Of a stretch of DNA of 64,000 nt, positions 38,180 through 46,006 are shown in pieces. A model generated the notes under the pieces. It saw only the letters and a program-made list of their open reading frames with translations, ran no database searches and had not been told where the DNA came from. Source of the DNA: Azoarcus sp. (GTDB lineage: Bacteria; Pseudomonadota; Gammaproteobacteria; Burkholderiales; Rhodocyclaceae); the NCBI GenBank assembly GCA_030656215.1, contig JAUSOD010000091.1, positions 40,356 through 104,355 on the forward strand, read 5' to 3'. The translations under genes and the position numbers were made by a program. Each line of letters begins with the position of its first letter. Position 1 is the stretch's first letter.

Positions 38180-38782
38180 TTACTGCTTGTTGACCGGCGA
38201 TGCCGGATCGAACAGATAGGCCATGACGTGGCGGATCTGCGTCTCGGTGAGGATCTTGCCGAAGCCGTTGCGCGGCATGTCACTGCATGCGTTGTAAGCC
38301 TTGGCGTTCCACAGCTTGCCCCAGGTGTATTTGACGATCTCTTCGGAGTTGCCACGTATCCGGCCATACCCCTCCAGGCTGGGCCCGATCGTGCCGGCGG
38401 AGACCTCCTTCGGATCCATCGCATGGCAGTTGTAACAGCCGCCCCCATTGTTGTCCGGCGTCTTGTCGGTCCAGGTCAGGCCGCGGCCGCTGATTGCGAT
38501 CCGGGCCCCCTCCTGCCAGTCGCCACCGGTGTAGTTTCCGGCTTCAGGCCACTTGACGGTCGCCAGTTGGGCTTCCTCAAGGCGCTTCATGGTGGCTGCA
38601 TCGGGCTGAGTCGGGCTGGAACAGGCCTTCTGCACCTCGTCCTGAACCTGACGATCGAGCGAGGCGATACCATTTGCCTTGAACGAGGACTTCATCATTT
38701 CCGCTACTTTTGCGTCCAGATCGGAGGCCATTGCAACGGAGGCGAACAGCGCCAGGGGCGCCAGCAACAGAGCTTTTTTCAT
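38180..38782 (-). CDS. soxX: SoxX, monohaem c-type cytochrome subunit of SoxAX
   Basis: The 200-residue precursor has a Sec signal peptide (MKKALLLAPLALFASVAMAS) and one haem site (GGGCYNCHAMDPKEV). Additional cysteines (KACSSPTQ, NACSDMPRNGF) and the methionine ligand in DMPRNG fit SoxX. With SoxA it forms SoxAX, which oxidatively couples thiosulfate to SoxY. I chose the ATG at 38782, since the upstream ATG at 38788 overlaps the AGGGAGA ribosome site. It starts 14 bases after the soxA stop. Confidence 0.95.
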   Translation of the reverse strand: MKKALLLAPLALFASVAMASDLDAKVAEMMKSSFKANGIASLDRQVQDEVQKACSSPTQPDAATMKRLEEAQLATVKWPEAGNYTGGDWQEGARIAISGRGLTWTDKTPDNNGGGCYNCHAMDPKEVSAGTIGPSLEGYGRIRGNSEEIVKYTWGKLWNAKAYNACSDMPRNGFGKILTETQIRHVMAYLFDPASPVNKQ

Positions 38783-38796
38783 GTGCATTCTCCCTA

Positions 38797-39597
38797 TCAG
38801 CGCTTCACACCGGGCCATACGGCCTCATGGCCGTTACCCTTGCCCGCCATGAACGTCGACAACGCAATGGTCACGTCCGAACCGAACACCGGCTCGGCGG
38901 TACGCTGCTGACGGAAGCAATCCCACAGGCGATGCTGCATGGTCCAGAACTGCGAGTTCGACACCCGGTAGGCCGGCCACGAACCCCAGCCCTCGGCGGC
39001 ACCCTTGGACGTGGTGATATTGGGCAAGGATGTGGCACGGATGCGCTTGCCGTCCTGGCTGTGGCAAGAGGAGCAAGCGAAATCCATCGCCCCGGTGCGG
39101 TAGTAGAAGGTCTTCTCGCCCATCGCGTACATCTCTTTCATCTTCGGATGAGCGAGGTCGACCTGGATGGGCTTGCCCTTGGACTGCCCAACTACATAGG
39201 CTACCAGGGCGGCCACCTTGGCACGCTCGCCCTTGAGGAAGCTGCCGTTGATGATCTCTGCCGACGGAATGCCCTGCAGTGCGTCCATGCAATGCATCAG
39301 GCGCGACTCCAGATCCTGAACCTTATCGGTATCGGCGAAATAGCGGGGCATCTGCGCAGCAGCACCCACCACTACATTCGCCCCGAGGCCGAGGTCGCAT
39401 TTTTCGAGGGTGGCGTTCTTGGGCCCACGCGCGGTGGTCCACAACTCCTCGCCTTCCATCTCGAAAAGTTCTGCGGGGTTGCCGTCGGCCAGCATCTGAC
39501 GATAGGCATCGAAGTTCAACTCTTCGCTTGCCAACGCCTGCGGTGCGGCCACAACGGCTGCCGCAGCGATAGCGGCCGCGATGATTTTTTGTCTCAT
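38797..39597 (-). CDS. soxA: SoxA, c-type cytochrome subunit of SoxAX (single haem)
   Basis: The ATG at 39597 begins a signal peptide (MRQKIIAAAIAAAAVVAAPQALA) and a 266-residue product. Only one haem motif is present (FACSSCHSQDGKRI). The N-terminal half keeps cysteines in LEKCDLGLG and LMHCMDAL, where other SoxA proteins carry a second haem, so this is the single-haem type with a probable disulfide. The cysteine in RLWDCFRQQR is the expected persulfide ligand of the active haem. It joins thiosulfate to SoxYZ together with SoxX. Confidence 0.95.
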   Translation of the reverse strand: MRQKIIAAAIAAAAVVAAPQALASEELNFDAYRQMLADGNPAELFEMEGEELWTTARGPKNATLEKCDLGLGANVVVGAAAQMPRYFADTDKVQDLESRLMHCMDALQGIPSAEIINGSFLKGERAKVAALVAYVVGQSKGKPIQVDLAHPKMKEMYAMGEKTFYYRTGAMDFACSSCHSQDGKRIRATSLPNITTSKGAAEGWGSWPAYRVSNSQFWTMQHRLWDCFRQQRTAEPVFGSDVTIALSTFMAGKGNGHEAVWPGVKR

Positions 39598-39695
39598 TGT
39601 CTCTCCTCCGGGAGCGGGTGTCGGGCACGACAACGCAATGGGTCAGCGTTGCCGCGACACGGAACTTCAAATAGCTCTTCTAACACTGCTGCGCA

Positions 39696-39717
39696 GCGGC
39701 GGCCTGACGGCCGCCGC
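39696..39717 (-). terminator. GC-rich hairpin between soxZ and soxA
   Basis: GCGGCGGCC and GGCCGCCGC form a 9-bp stem with a TGAC loop just past the soxZ stop. No T-tract follows, so an effect on mRNA stability or partial termination is more likely than full termination. Confidence 0.5.
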
Positions 39718-39724
39718 GCCAGGT

Positions 39725-40036
39725 TCAGGCAACCTGGACTTCGTCGGTGCGGCTCTCGCCCTTGTTGTCGGTCCAGCTCACCGTAACCTTGTCGCCCTTC
39801 GCGCCGCCATTGAACTTAAAGGCGAGGTAGGGGTTGGTCGACACCGAGGGGCCGAACTGCGCATTGAGCACGACCTTGTCGTTGTGCTTGGCAACCAGTT
39901 CGGTAATGAAGTGGGCCGGAATTGCTGCGCCGGACGAGTCCTTGCGCTGACCGGTTTCCATCACGTGGGACATCAGCACGCGGACCTCGGTCACGCCTTC
40001 CTTCGCCGCAGCGCGGATACGCATCGGATTTGCCAT
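39725..40036 (-). CDS. soxZ: SoxZ, subunit of the SoxYZ sulfur carrier
   Basis: The 103-residue protein without signal peptide is a complete SoxZ: MRIRAAAKEGVTEVRVLMSHVMETGQRKD, PAHFITELVAKHN and a beta-sandwich core ending in DEVQVA. SoxZ is exported as a complex with SoxY, whose Tat signal carries it. It lies 30 bases after soxY. Confidence 0.97.
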   Translation of the reverse strand: MANPMRIRAAAKEGVTEVRVLMSHVMETGQRKDSSGAAIPAHFITELVAKHNDKVVLNAQFGPSVSTNPYLAFKFNGGAKGDKVTVSWTDNKGESRTDEVQVA

Positions 40037-40066
40037 CGATTTATCTCCTTGATTTCTTGACCGTGA

Positions 40067-40534
40067 TCAGCCGCCGCAGCCGCCGAGGGTGACCTTGACT
40101 TCTTTCTTGGTCGTGTAGAACTTGCCATCGGCCTTGACCACGGCATACACGTCGGATGTCTGTCCCATCTTGACCCGCGTCTGCACGTCGGCAATGGTGC
40201 CGGCGGGGATCTCGAAAGTTGCCGCCAGCATGGCCGGGTTCTTCTCGATCATGATCGCGATGCTTTCGGTGTTGGGGATATTGCTGACCACACCGACCGG
40301 CACCACGGCGCCGTTCTCGGCGATGTCGGGCGCGGTGATCTGGATGTCGGTGCTATCGGCCGGCTTGCCTGCGCCGATCGCAGCCAATGCCTCATCCATC
40401 TTGTGCGCTTCAAAAGCGCCCTTGTTCCAGGCGGCCTGCGCCAGTTCCGGCTTGATCAGGCCGGCAGCTGCCAGCAGACCCAGCACGCCCAGACTGCCGC
40501 TTGCCTTCAGGGTATCCCTGCGTTGATGATTCAT
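40067..40534 (-). CDS. soxY: SoxY, sulfur carrier protein
   Basis: The ATG at 40534 starts a 155-residue protein with a Tat signal (QRRDTLKASGSLGVLGLL). It ends in the diagnostic C-terminus GGCGG, whose cysteine carries the sulfur substrate on a swinging arm. Sulfur intermediates are bound here while SoxAX, SoxB and SoxCD act in turn in the periplasm. Its partner soxZ follows immediately. Confidence 0.98.
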   Translation of the reverse strand: MNHQRRDTLKASGSLGVLGLLAAAGLIKPELAQAAWNKGAFEAHKMDEALAAIGAGKPADSTDIQITAPDIAENGAVVPVGVVSNIPNTESIAIMIEKNPAMLAATFEIPAGTIADVQTRVKMGQTSDVYAVVKADGKFYTTKKEVKVTLGGCGG

Positions 40535-40560
40535 CCCGTCTCTCCTCACGTTGAAGTGTG

Positions 40561-41637
40561 TTACTGCGCTTTCGCGCCTTCCAGAATCCACTGAACGAGT
40601 TGCTTGAGCTCCTCGTCCTTCACATGCCCTTGCGGTGGCATCGGCACCGCCCCCCAGACGCCCTGCCCGCCCGCCTTGAGCTTGGCGATCAGCTTGGTCT
40701 CTATATCGGCCTGACCCTTGTATTTTGCAAGGATCTCGTTGTATCCGGGACCGACGATCTTGTTTGCAACGCCGTGACAGGCCATGCAGCCCTTCTCACC
40801 AGCCAGCGCCAGCGCAGCCGCCGCGGCAGTTTGAGTGCCGCCCCCTGCTGCTGCACTCGGCTCACCGGTCTGCTTGCCGCGGGTCTGGCCCACCGGACGG
40901 TTCTGCTCCGCGAGGTTGCCGTGCGCATCCTGGGCGTAGTCTGGCAGGAAGGAGACAATTTGCACCTCTTTCTTGCAGTCCTTCATGCAGGCCACGTTTT
41001 TCGTATCCGGCTTGCCACCGTTGCCGAGCCCGCCCTTTGCCAACGGAGCCCCCGGCCACATGCCGTGATCGGTGGTCATGCCGTTACGGTTGGGCATGCG
41101 CTCCTGCACTTCGCGGATGTTCTGGTCACTGAGTTCGTAATCCGCTGGAACGACATCCGCAAGATTGAGCAGATAGGCCAGAATCGCGTAGGTCTCGTCC
41201 GGCTTGAGCGACTTCGGTGCGGTCCATGGCATGGCGCGCTGTATGTAGTCGAACAGCGTCGCCACGGTTGGCACCTTCATCAGCGTGGTGCGCTGCGGCG
41301 AAGACCCCGTCACCAGTGATTTCACGTGACCGGTCTTGATGTCGTCCAGCGTGGTGCCGCCCACCAGCGGGGTAAACACTTCGTTCGACTCACCGAATGC
41401 ACCGTGACAGCTCGCGCAATGCGTCTCCCAGAGCTCCACCCCTTGATCCACGGTGCCCTTGCCCGTGGGCAGCCCGACGAAATCCGGACGCACATCGATA
41501 TCCCACGCCTTAACTTCGGCAGCCGTGGCCGGGCGACCCACCCCCTGATACCGATCGAAAGCCGCTGCCGGCGTCACGAACGAGGTCGCTGCAGCCGCAA
41601 CCATCAGCGCCATGAGCGTCTTAGAGAACCTGGACAT
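40561..41637 (-). CDS. soxD: SoxD, dihaem cytochrome c subunit of sulfane dehydrogenase
   Basis: The 358-residue protein has a Sec signal peptide (cleavage near PAAAFD) and two haem motifs, CASCH at about residues 74-78 and CMACH near the C-terminus. The C-terminal domain is joined by an alanine/glycine-rich linker. It accepts electrons from SoxC in the sulfur dehydrogenase complex. Its first codons overlap the 3' end of soxC by 17 bases, which suggests translational coupling. An extra cysteine pair (ACMKDCKKE) occurs between the domains. Confidence 0.95.
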   Translation of the reverse strand: MSRFSKTLMALMVAAAATSFVTPAAAFDRYQGVGRPATAAEVKAWDIDVRPDFVGLPTGKGTVDQGVELWETHCASCHGAFGESNEVFTPLVGGTTLDDIKTGHVKSLVTGSSPQRTTLMKVPTVATLFDYIQRAMPWTAPKSLKPDETYAILAYLLNLADVVPADYELSDQNIREVQERMPNRNGMTTDHGMWPGAPLAKGGLGNGGKPDTKNVACMKDCKKEVQIVSFLPDYAQDAHGNLAEQNRPVGQTRGKQTGEPSAAAGGGTQTAAAAALALAGEKGCMACHGVANKIVGPGYNEILAKYKGQADIETKLIAKLKAGGQGVWGAVPMPPQGHVKDEELKQLVQWILEGAKAQ

Positions 41638-42958
41638 TGCTCACCTCCCCGGACTCGACCACCTTCCAGGACTGGATGGCGTTGTTGTGATAGATCGATT
41701 TGGTTCCGCGTGCCGCACGCAGTTGGCCGTAACCCGGCTGAACGAAGCCGGTGTCGTCCACCGCCCGCGACTGGAGGATGGCTGGCTTGCCGTCCCACAC
41801 CCAGTCGATATTGAACCGGGTCACGGCCTTGGACAGCACCGGGGTCTCGAGTCGCGCCTGACGCCAATTGATGCCGCCATCGGTCGACACATCGACCCGG
41901 GTGATCTTGCCGCGCCCCGACCAGGCCATGCCAGAAACATTGTAGAAGCCCTTGTCGAGCAGGATCTGTCCACCCGACGGGGTGGTGATCACCGACTTGC
42001 ATTCCTGCACCGAGCTGTACTGACGGTGTTGGCCGTCGGGCATGAGGTCGATGTAATGCACCGCCTCGTCCTTTGCACCCCAGGGTTTGTCGCCGACTTC
42101 GATACGGCGCAACCACTTCACCCAGCTCACGCCCTGCACCCCCGGCACCACGAGGCGCAGCGGATAGCCGTTCTCCGGGCGCAGCATCTCGCCGTTCATG
42201 CCGTAGGCGACCAACACCTCTCCGGACTCGACCATCTCCATCGGAATGGTACGGGTCATCGACGACCCGTCGGCCCCCTCGGCCAGAATGAAGCGTCCCT
42301 TTTTGTAGTCGGCGCCACACATGTCGAGGATGGCCTTGAGCGGCACCCCGGTAAACTCCGAACAGGACAACATGCCGTGGCTGTACTGCACCGTCGGCAC
42401 CGCAACGTTGCCCCACTCCATGCCTGTATTGGCACCGCACTCGATGAAGTGAATGCGCGACACCGAGGGCAGGCGCATCAGGTCGTCCATGGTGAACACC
42501 GAATTGGTCTTCACCATGCCGTTGATCATCAGCCGGTGCTGCGACGGATCGATGTCGTGCCAGCCCTGGTGATGACGCTCGAAATGCAGACCGGACGGGG
42601 TGACAATGCCGAACAGCCCCTGCAAGGGAGTGAACGAAACCGAGGACCCGCCAACGCGCGTCAGGCCGGGGCTCTCGCGCCGCACCAGACCGCGCTCGTA
42701 CTTGGATGGCAGCCCATAGGGATGGGTTGCAACCGGAAGCCCCAGACTCGTCGTCCACGACGGCAAATTGAGGATTGCCGGATCACCTTCTCCGGCCGCA
42801 CGCGCAACAGCGGGTGCCATCATTGCTGCGCTGGCGCCGAGAAACGCCTTGCGCAAGAAATCACGCCTGCCTTCCTTGACCGACTGAATCTGCTCGTCGG
42901 TCAGAAAGTTCTCGGGCGCAGGCTGGATCCGGCCAAGCCGGAATTCACTGTTTGCCAT
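41621..42958 (-). CDS. soxC: SoxC, molybdopterin subunit of sulfane dehydrogenase
   Basis: The ATG at 42958 follows GGGGGAG and gives 445 residues with a Tat signal (RRDFLRKAFLGASAAMM) at about residues 31-46. It belongs to the sulfite oxidase family, with the molybdenum-binding cysteine in HFIECGANTGMEW and the C-terminal dimerisation domain starting near VITTPSGGQ. With SoxD it oxidises the outer sulfur on SoxY, so thiosulfate is oxidised fully to sulfate and no sulfur globules are expected. It is the first structural gene of the operon, after the regulator. Confidence 0.97.
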   Translation of the reverse strand: MANSEFRLGRIQPAPENFLTDEQIQSVKEGRRDFLRKAFLGASAAMMAPAVARAAGEGDPAILNLPSWTTSLGLPVATHPYGLPSKYERGLVRRESPGLTRVGGSSVSFTPLQGLFGIVTPSGLHFERHHQGWHDIDPSQHRLMINGMVKTNSVFTMDDLMRLPSVSRIHFIECGANTGMEWGNVAVPTVQYSHGMLSCSEFTGVPLKAILDMCGADYKKGRFILAEGADGSSMTRTIPMEMVESGEVLVAYGMNGEMLRPENGYPLRLVVPGVQGVSWVKWLRRIEVGDKPWGAKDEAVHYIDLMPDGQHRQYSSVQECKSVITTPSGGQILLDKGFYNVSGMAWSGRGKITRVDVSTDGGINWRQARLETPVLSKAVTRFNIDWVWDGKPAILQSRAVDDTGFVQPGYGQLRAARGTKSIYHNNAIQSWKVVESGEVSNVQVL

Positions 42959-43008
42959 GCGTACGCTCCCCCTTCGTTTTAGTCGATTTTTCCTCAACCG
43001 CCGGAATC

Positions 43009-43386
43009 TCAGTCCCGTACGCCAAGGTCCTGTTCAAGCCGAAACAAAACATCCTTGCTCGGTGCGCTCATGTCACCGCGTGACGCGATGCTGACGCAGA
43101 CCGTGCGACACAAATCGGTGAAGTTCGGATCGATGATCCGGTAGATCACCTGGCTTCCATCGCGGCGACGCCCCACTATTCCTGCCCGGTAAAGCAGGTT
43201 GAGGTGGCGCGAAGTGTTTGCCTGCGTCAACCCGACCGCCTCCACCACTTCGTTGACCGCACGCTCGCCGTTGCACAGACAGTGCAGGATCTTGAGCCGG
43301 GTCGGCTCGGCAAGCAGACCGAAGTACTCGGCGACGCTTTCGAACACCTTGTTCAGCTCGTCCATGGCTTTATCAGTCTTATACAT
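43009..43386 (-). CDS. ArsR-family transcriptional regulator of sulfur oxidation (SoxR-like)
   Basis: The ATG at 43386 gives 125 residues. The winged-helix domain is typical of ArsR: LLAEPTRLKILHCLCNGERAVNEVVEAVGLTQANTSRHLNLLYRAGIVGRRRDGSQVIYRI. Cysteines at 36, 38, 93 and 97 flank it in the places used by sulfur-sensing ArsR proteins of the SoxR/BigR/SqrR group, where two cysteines form a di- or polysulfide link that releases DNA. It is the first gene before soxC, with 50 bases between, and is divergent from the cytochrome and flavoprotein genes. It probably represses both sides. Confidence 0.85.
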   Translation of the reverse strand: MYKTDKAMDELNKVFESVAEYFGLLAEPTRLKILHCLCNGERAVNEVVEAVGLTQANTSRHLNLLYRAGIVGRRRDGSQVIYRIIDPNFTDLCRTVCVSIASRGDMSAPSKDVLFRLEQDLGVRD

Positions 43387-43398
43387 GAGCTTAAAACA

Positions 43399-43459
43399 GT
43401 ATGACCATACGCGCATATAGTCAACAACTAATATTTGTGCAGTGCGCAAACCTGTTTGC
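43399..43459. promoter_or_regulatory. Cluster of inverted repeats, candidate operators of the sox regulator
   Basis: Three inverted repeats lie close together: GTATG-AC-CATAC at 43399-43410, TTTGTGC-AGT-GCGCAAA at 43434-43450 (one mismatch), and GCAAAC-CT-GTTTGC at 43446-43459 (exact). The last two overlap. On the minus strand TTGACT (43424-43419) could be the -35 of the regulator-soxC operon, so binding at the first repeat would cover the promoter. Confidence 0.5.
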
Positions 43460-43470
43460 TTCGATTGACC

Positions 43471-43484
43471 TTGATGTTCATCAA
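43471..43484. promoter_or_regulatory. FNR/ANR-type box in the sox divergent promoter region
   Basis: TTGAT-GTTC-ATCAA matches the consensus TTGAT-N4-ATCAA of FNR-family regulators exactly. It lies 142 bases before the cytochrome gene and 85 bases before the regulator gene start. Confidence 0.65.
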
Positions 43485-43495
43485 AAATCAGACGA

Positions 43496-43523
43496 TTAAC
43501 GAGCAAACGTGTTGCGATATACT
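43496..43523 (+). promoter_or_regulatory. Candidate promoter of the cytochrome/flavocytochrome genes
   Basis: TTAACG (43496-43501), a 16-base spacer and TATACT (43518-43523) form a reasonable sigma-70 type promoter. The FNR-type box is just upstream, centred about 53 bases before the expected start site. Confidence 0.4.
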
Positions 43524-43625
43524 GGTTTGGCGAAATGTGCTCGACGTCATTGGAGCGACAATCGGGTCGTAGGAACGATTCGCGAGAAGTGCACAAACAA
43601 GTCAAACAATGAGGAGAAGGAATTC

Positions 43626-43925
43626 GTGAACGTCAAATCAGCTCTCGCCGTCCTGTGCCTGGCAGGTATCGCAGGATTCGCCCAGGCGCAAGATCCAAAC
43701 ATTGGCCGCAACCTTGCCGCAACCTGTGCCAACTGTCATGGCACCAATGGCAAGAGCGCCGGGGGGATGGAAAGCCTCGCCGGCGAACCCAAGGAAAAGC
43801 TGCTGCAGAAGATGGCCGACTACCGGTCCGGGGACAAACCTGCCTCGATCATGCACCAGATCACCAAGGGCTACACCGACGAACAACTCGACCTGATCGC
43901 TGCGTACTTCGCAGCCCAGAAGTAA
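43626..43925 (+). CDS. Small monohaem cytochrome c, probable haem subunit of flavocytochrome c
   Basis: A GTG at 43626, preceded by GAGGAGAAGGAA, starts a 99-residue precursor with a signal peptide (VKSALAVLCLAGIAGFAQAQ) and one haem site (CANCHGTNGKSAGG). The axial methionine is probably in SIMHQITKGYTDEQ. It is a class I cytochrome of the c553/FccA type. It lies 15 bases before the flavoprotein gene, so it is likely the electron-accepting subunit. Longer frames start upstream, but only the GTG gives a clean signal peptide. Confidence 0.88.
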   Translation: MNVKSALAVLCLAGIAGFAQAQDPNIGRNLAATCANCHGTNGKSAGGMESLAGEPKEKLLQKMADYRSGDKPASIMHQITKGYTDEQLDLIAAYFAAQK

Positions 43926-43940
43926 GGCGGGGGAGAAAAA

Positions 43941-45215
43941 ATGCTGAACAGACGTGATTTTCTTAAATCGGCCGGTGCCGTGGCCGCAGGCAGTTCCCTC
44001 GTCGGATTATCCGGTTGCGCGGGCATGGGCAAGGGCTCGGGCGGACATGTTGTGGTGGTCGGGGGCGGTTACGGTGGCGCAACGGTGGCCAAATACCTGC
44101 GCATGTGGAGCAATGGCAGCGTCAATGTCACGCTGATCGAACGCAACACCACCTTCATCTCGTGCCCGATGTCCAATCTGGTGATCGGTGGCGTCAAACA
44201 GATGCAGGACATCACCGTCAGCTATGACAACCTGAAGTCGAAGTGGGGCGTCAGGGTCATCACCGATGAAGTGCTCTCGGTCGATGCGGCAAAGCGTACG
44301 GTGACGACCGCCGCGAACGGGACGATCGCCTACGACCGTGTCGTCCTCTCCCCCGGGGTGGATTTCATGACCGACAGCATCGCGGGGCTCAGCGGCAATG
44401 AAGAGCTGATTCCGCATGCATGGAAGGCCGGGCCTCAGACCATACTGCTGCGCAAGCAGCTCGAGGACATGAAGGACGGCGGCGTGTTCGCCATCCAGAT
44501 TCCGAAAGCGCCCTATCGTTGTCCGCCGGGGCCGTACGAGCGCGCCTGCGTGATTGCCAATTACCTGCGCCAGACCAAACCCAAATCCAAGGTTCTGGTG
44601 CTCGACGCCAACCCCGAGATCACCTCGAAGAAGGGTTTGTTCACCAAGGCATTTGACAGCTACAAGGGGATGATCGAGTACCGCCCGAACAGCGAACTGC
44701 GCGCGGTGGATGCGAAGACGCGCACGGCCGAGCTTGAGTTCGACAAGATCAAGACCGACGTCCTCAACGTGATCCCGCCGATGCGCGCGGGCGACATCGC
44801 CACCACCTCGGGCTTGCCGCTGATCAACAATCGCTGGGTCGACATCGACTGGATCACCTACGAGGCCAAGGGCGTCCCCGGTGTGCATGTGATTGGCGAC
44901 GCGCTGTTCCCGGCGCCGACCATGCCGAAATCCGGCCACATGGCCAACCAGCACGGCAAGGTGGTCGCCGCCGCGATCCTCAACCTGCTGGCGGGTGAAG
45001 CTCCGTATGCGGCGCCGGTGGTGATGAACACCTGCTACAGCTTCGTCGACGACAAGAACGTCATTCACGTAGCCTCGGTGCACCAGTACGACGCGGAGAA
45101 GAAGCAGCCGATGCCGGTTGCAGGCGCTGGTGGAGTATCGGCCGCAGCCAACGAGATCGAAGGCAAGTTCGCACTGGCATGGGCGCAGAACATCTGGGCC
45201 GACATGCTGTCGTGA
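43941..45215 (+). CDS. fccB: Flavocytochrome c sulfide dehydrogenase, flavoprotein subunit (SoxF/FccB)
   Basis: The 424-residue protein has a Tat signal (NRRDFLKSAGAVAAG) and an FAD-binding fold (HVVVVGGGYGGATVAKYL). Three cysteines can be matched to the A. vinosum enzyme: the FAD-linked one in TFISCPMSN, and the redox pair in YRCPPGPYERA and NTCYSF. It oxidises sulfide and passes electrons to the small cytochrome. The signal ends in GLSGC, a good lipobox, so the protein may be lipid-anchored after Tat export. It is followed by a terminator. Confidence 0.95.
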   Translation: MLNRRDFLKSAGAVAAGSSLVGLSGCAGMGKGSGGHVVVVGGGYGGATVAKYLRMWSNGSVNVTLIERNTTFISCPMSNLVIGGVKQMQDITVSYDNLKSKWGVRVITDEVLSVDAAKRTVTTAANGTIAYDRVVLSPGVDFMTDSIAGLSGNEELIPHAWKAGPQTILLRKQLEDMKDGGVFAIQIPKAPYRCPPGPYERACVIANYLRQTKPKSKVLVLDANPEITSKKGLFTKAFDSYKGMIEYRPNSELRAVDAKTRTAELEFDKIKTDVLNVIPPMRAGDIATTSGLPLINNRWVDIDWITYEAKGVPGVHVIGDALFPAPTMPKSGHMANQHGKVVAAAILNLLAGEAPYAAPVVMNTCYSFVDDKNVIHVASVHQYDAEKKQPMPVAGAGGVSAAANEIEGKFALAWAQNIWADMLS

Positions 45216-45238
45216 CCCACTTGACCTGGTAGCGCAAG

Positions 45239-45268
45239 AACGGGGCCGTCATGGCCCCGTTTGTTTTT
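45239..45268 (+). terminator. Rho-independent terminator after fccB
   Basis: AACGGGGCC and GGCCCCGTT form a 9-bp stem with a 5-base loop, followed by TGTTTTT, 24 bases after the fccB stop. Confidence 0.88.
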
Positions 45269-45306
45269 CCCCTGCCCGCTCGCAGCGCGCATGCGCCGGG
45301 CCGTGA

Positions 45307-45927
45307 TCAGTCGAGCGTACTGATATAGAGCGCGACCGCCTTCACTTCCAGCTCGGTCAGCTTCGACGCAATCGAGTGCATCACGTCATTGTCGTTCGTG
45401 CGTTCACGCTGATTGAATGACTTCAGCTGCAGCTCGATGTATTTCGGCACCTGACCGGCGAGGCGAGGCAAACGATCCGTCCCCAGCCCCTTGTCACCAT
45501 GACAGGTTGCACAGGACGCCACGCCGGAAAATTCGTTGCCACGGTGGAACACGAAGCGACCCACCGCAGCAAGATCCGCGTCCCGCGCCTCCCTGGGCCT
45601 GGTCGGCTTCTTTTCGAAGAACACGCCCAACGCCAACATCTCTTCCGGCTTGAGCTCGGCGGCCATGCTGCTCATGGTTTCGCTCTTGCGCCGCCCGGAC
45701 TGAAAGTCCGCGAGCTGCTTGGCGATGTACTGGTGATGCTGGCCCGCAAGTCGCGGATACAGCGCCGATGCGCTGTCGCCGTCAGGTCCGTGACACAGGA
45801 AGCACCGCCCCATGTTGATTTCCTCTGCCCGCTGGAGATCGACCTCCGGATAGTCGGCAGCCATCGCGCCAGACGACAATCCGAGCCCGATCAGACCCTT
45901 TACGAGCATCCGCTTCCAATTCTTCAT
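45307..45927 (-). CDS. Dihaem cytochrome c4
   Basis: The ATG at 45927 follows GGAGG and gives 206 residues with a signal peptide (cleavage near GAMAADYP). Two similar cytochrome c domains each have a haem site, CFLCH and CATCH, and each contains the PRLAGQ motif of cytochrome c4 (YPRLAGQHHQYIAKQL; LPRLAGQVPKYIELQL). Such proteins carry electrons in the periplasm to terminal oxidases. The gene is convergent with the flavocytochrome genes, so it may receive electrons from sulfur oxidation, which is an inference from location. Confidence 0.93.
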   Translation of the reverse strand: MKNWKRMLVKGLIGLGLSSGAMAADYPEVDLQRAEEINMGRCFLCHGPDGDSASALYPRLAGQHHQYIAKQLADFQSGRRKSETMSSMAAELKPEEMLALGVFFEKKPTRPREARDADLAAVGRFVFHRGNEFSGVASCATCHGDKGLGTDRLPRLAGQVPKYIELQLKSFNQRERTNDNDVMHSIASKLTELEVKAVALYISTLD

Positions 45928-46006
45928 TCTCGCCTCCCCCTCAGTCATTGTTTTACGCTGCGGATAGAAGAGTATCAGAATGCTTTAATACACCAAACCG
46001 GGGCGC

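Noticed and set aside
38071..38448. Upstream extension of the soxB frame through soxX
   Set aside because: The extension is an off-frame reading of soxX and lacks a signal peptide; the ATG at 38070 gives a proper Tat signal.
41612..42982. Plus-strand open frame of 456 residues antisense to soxC
   Set aside because: His/Arg-rich composition with no fold; soxC on the other strand is unambiguous.
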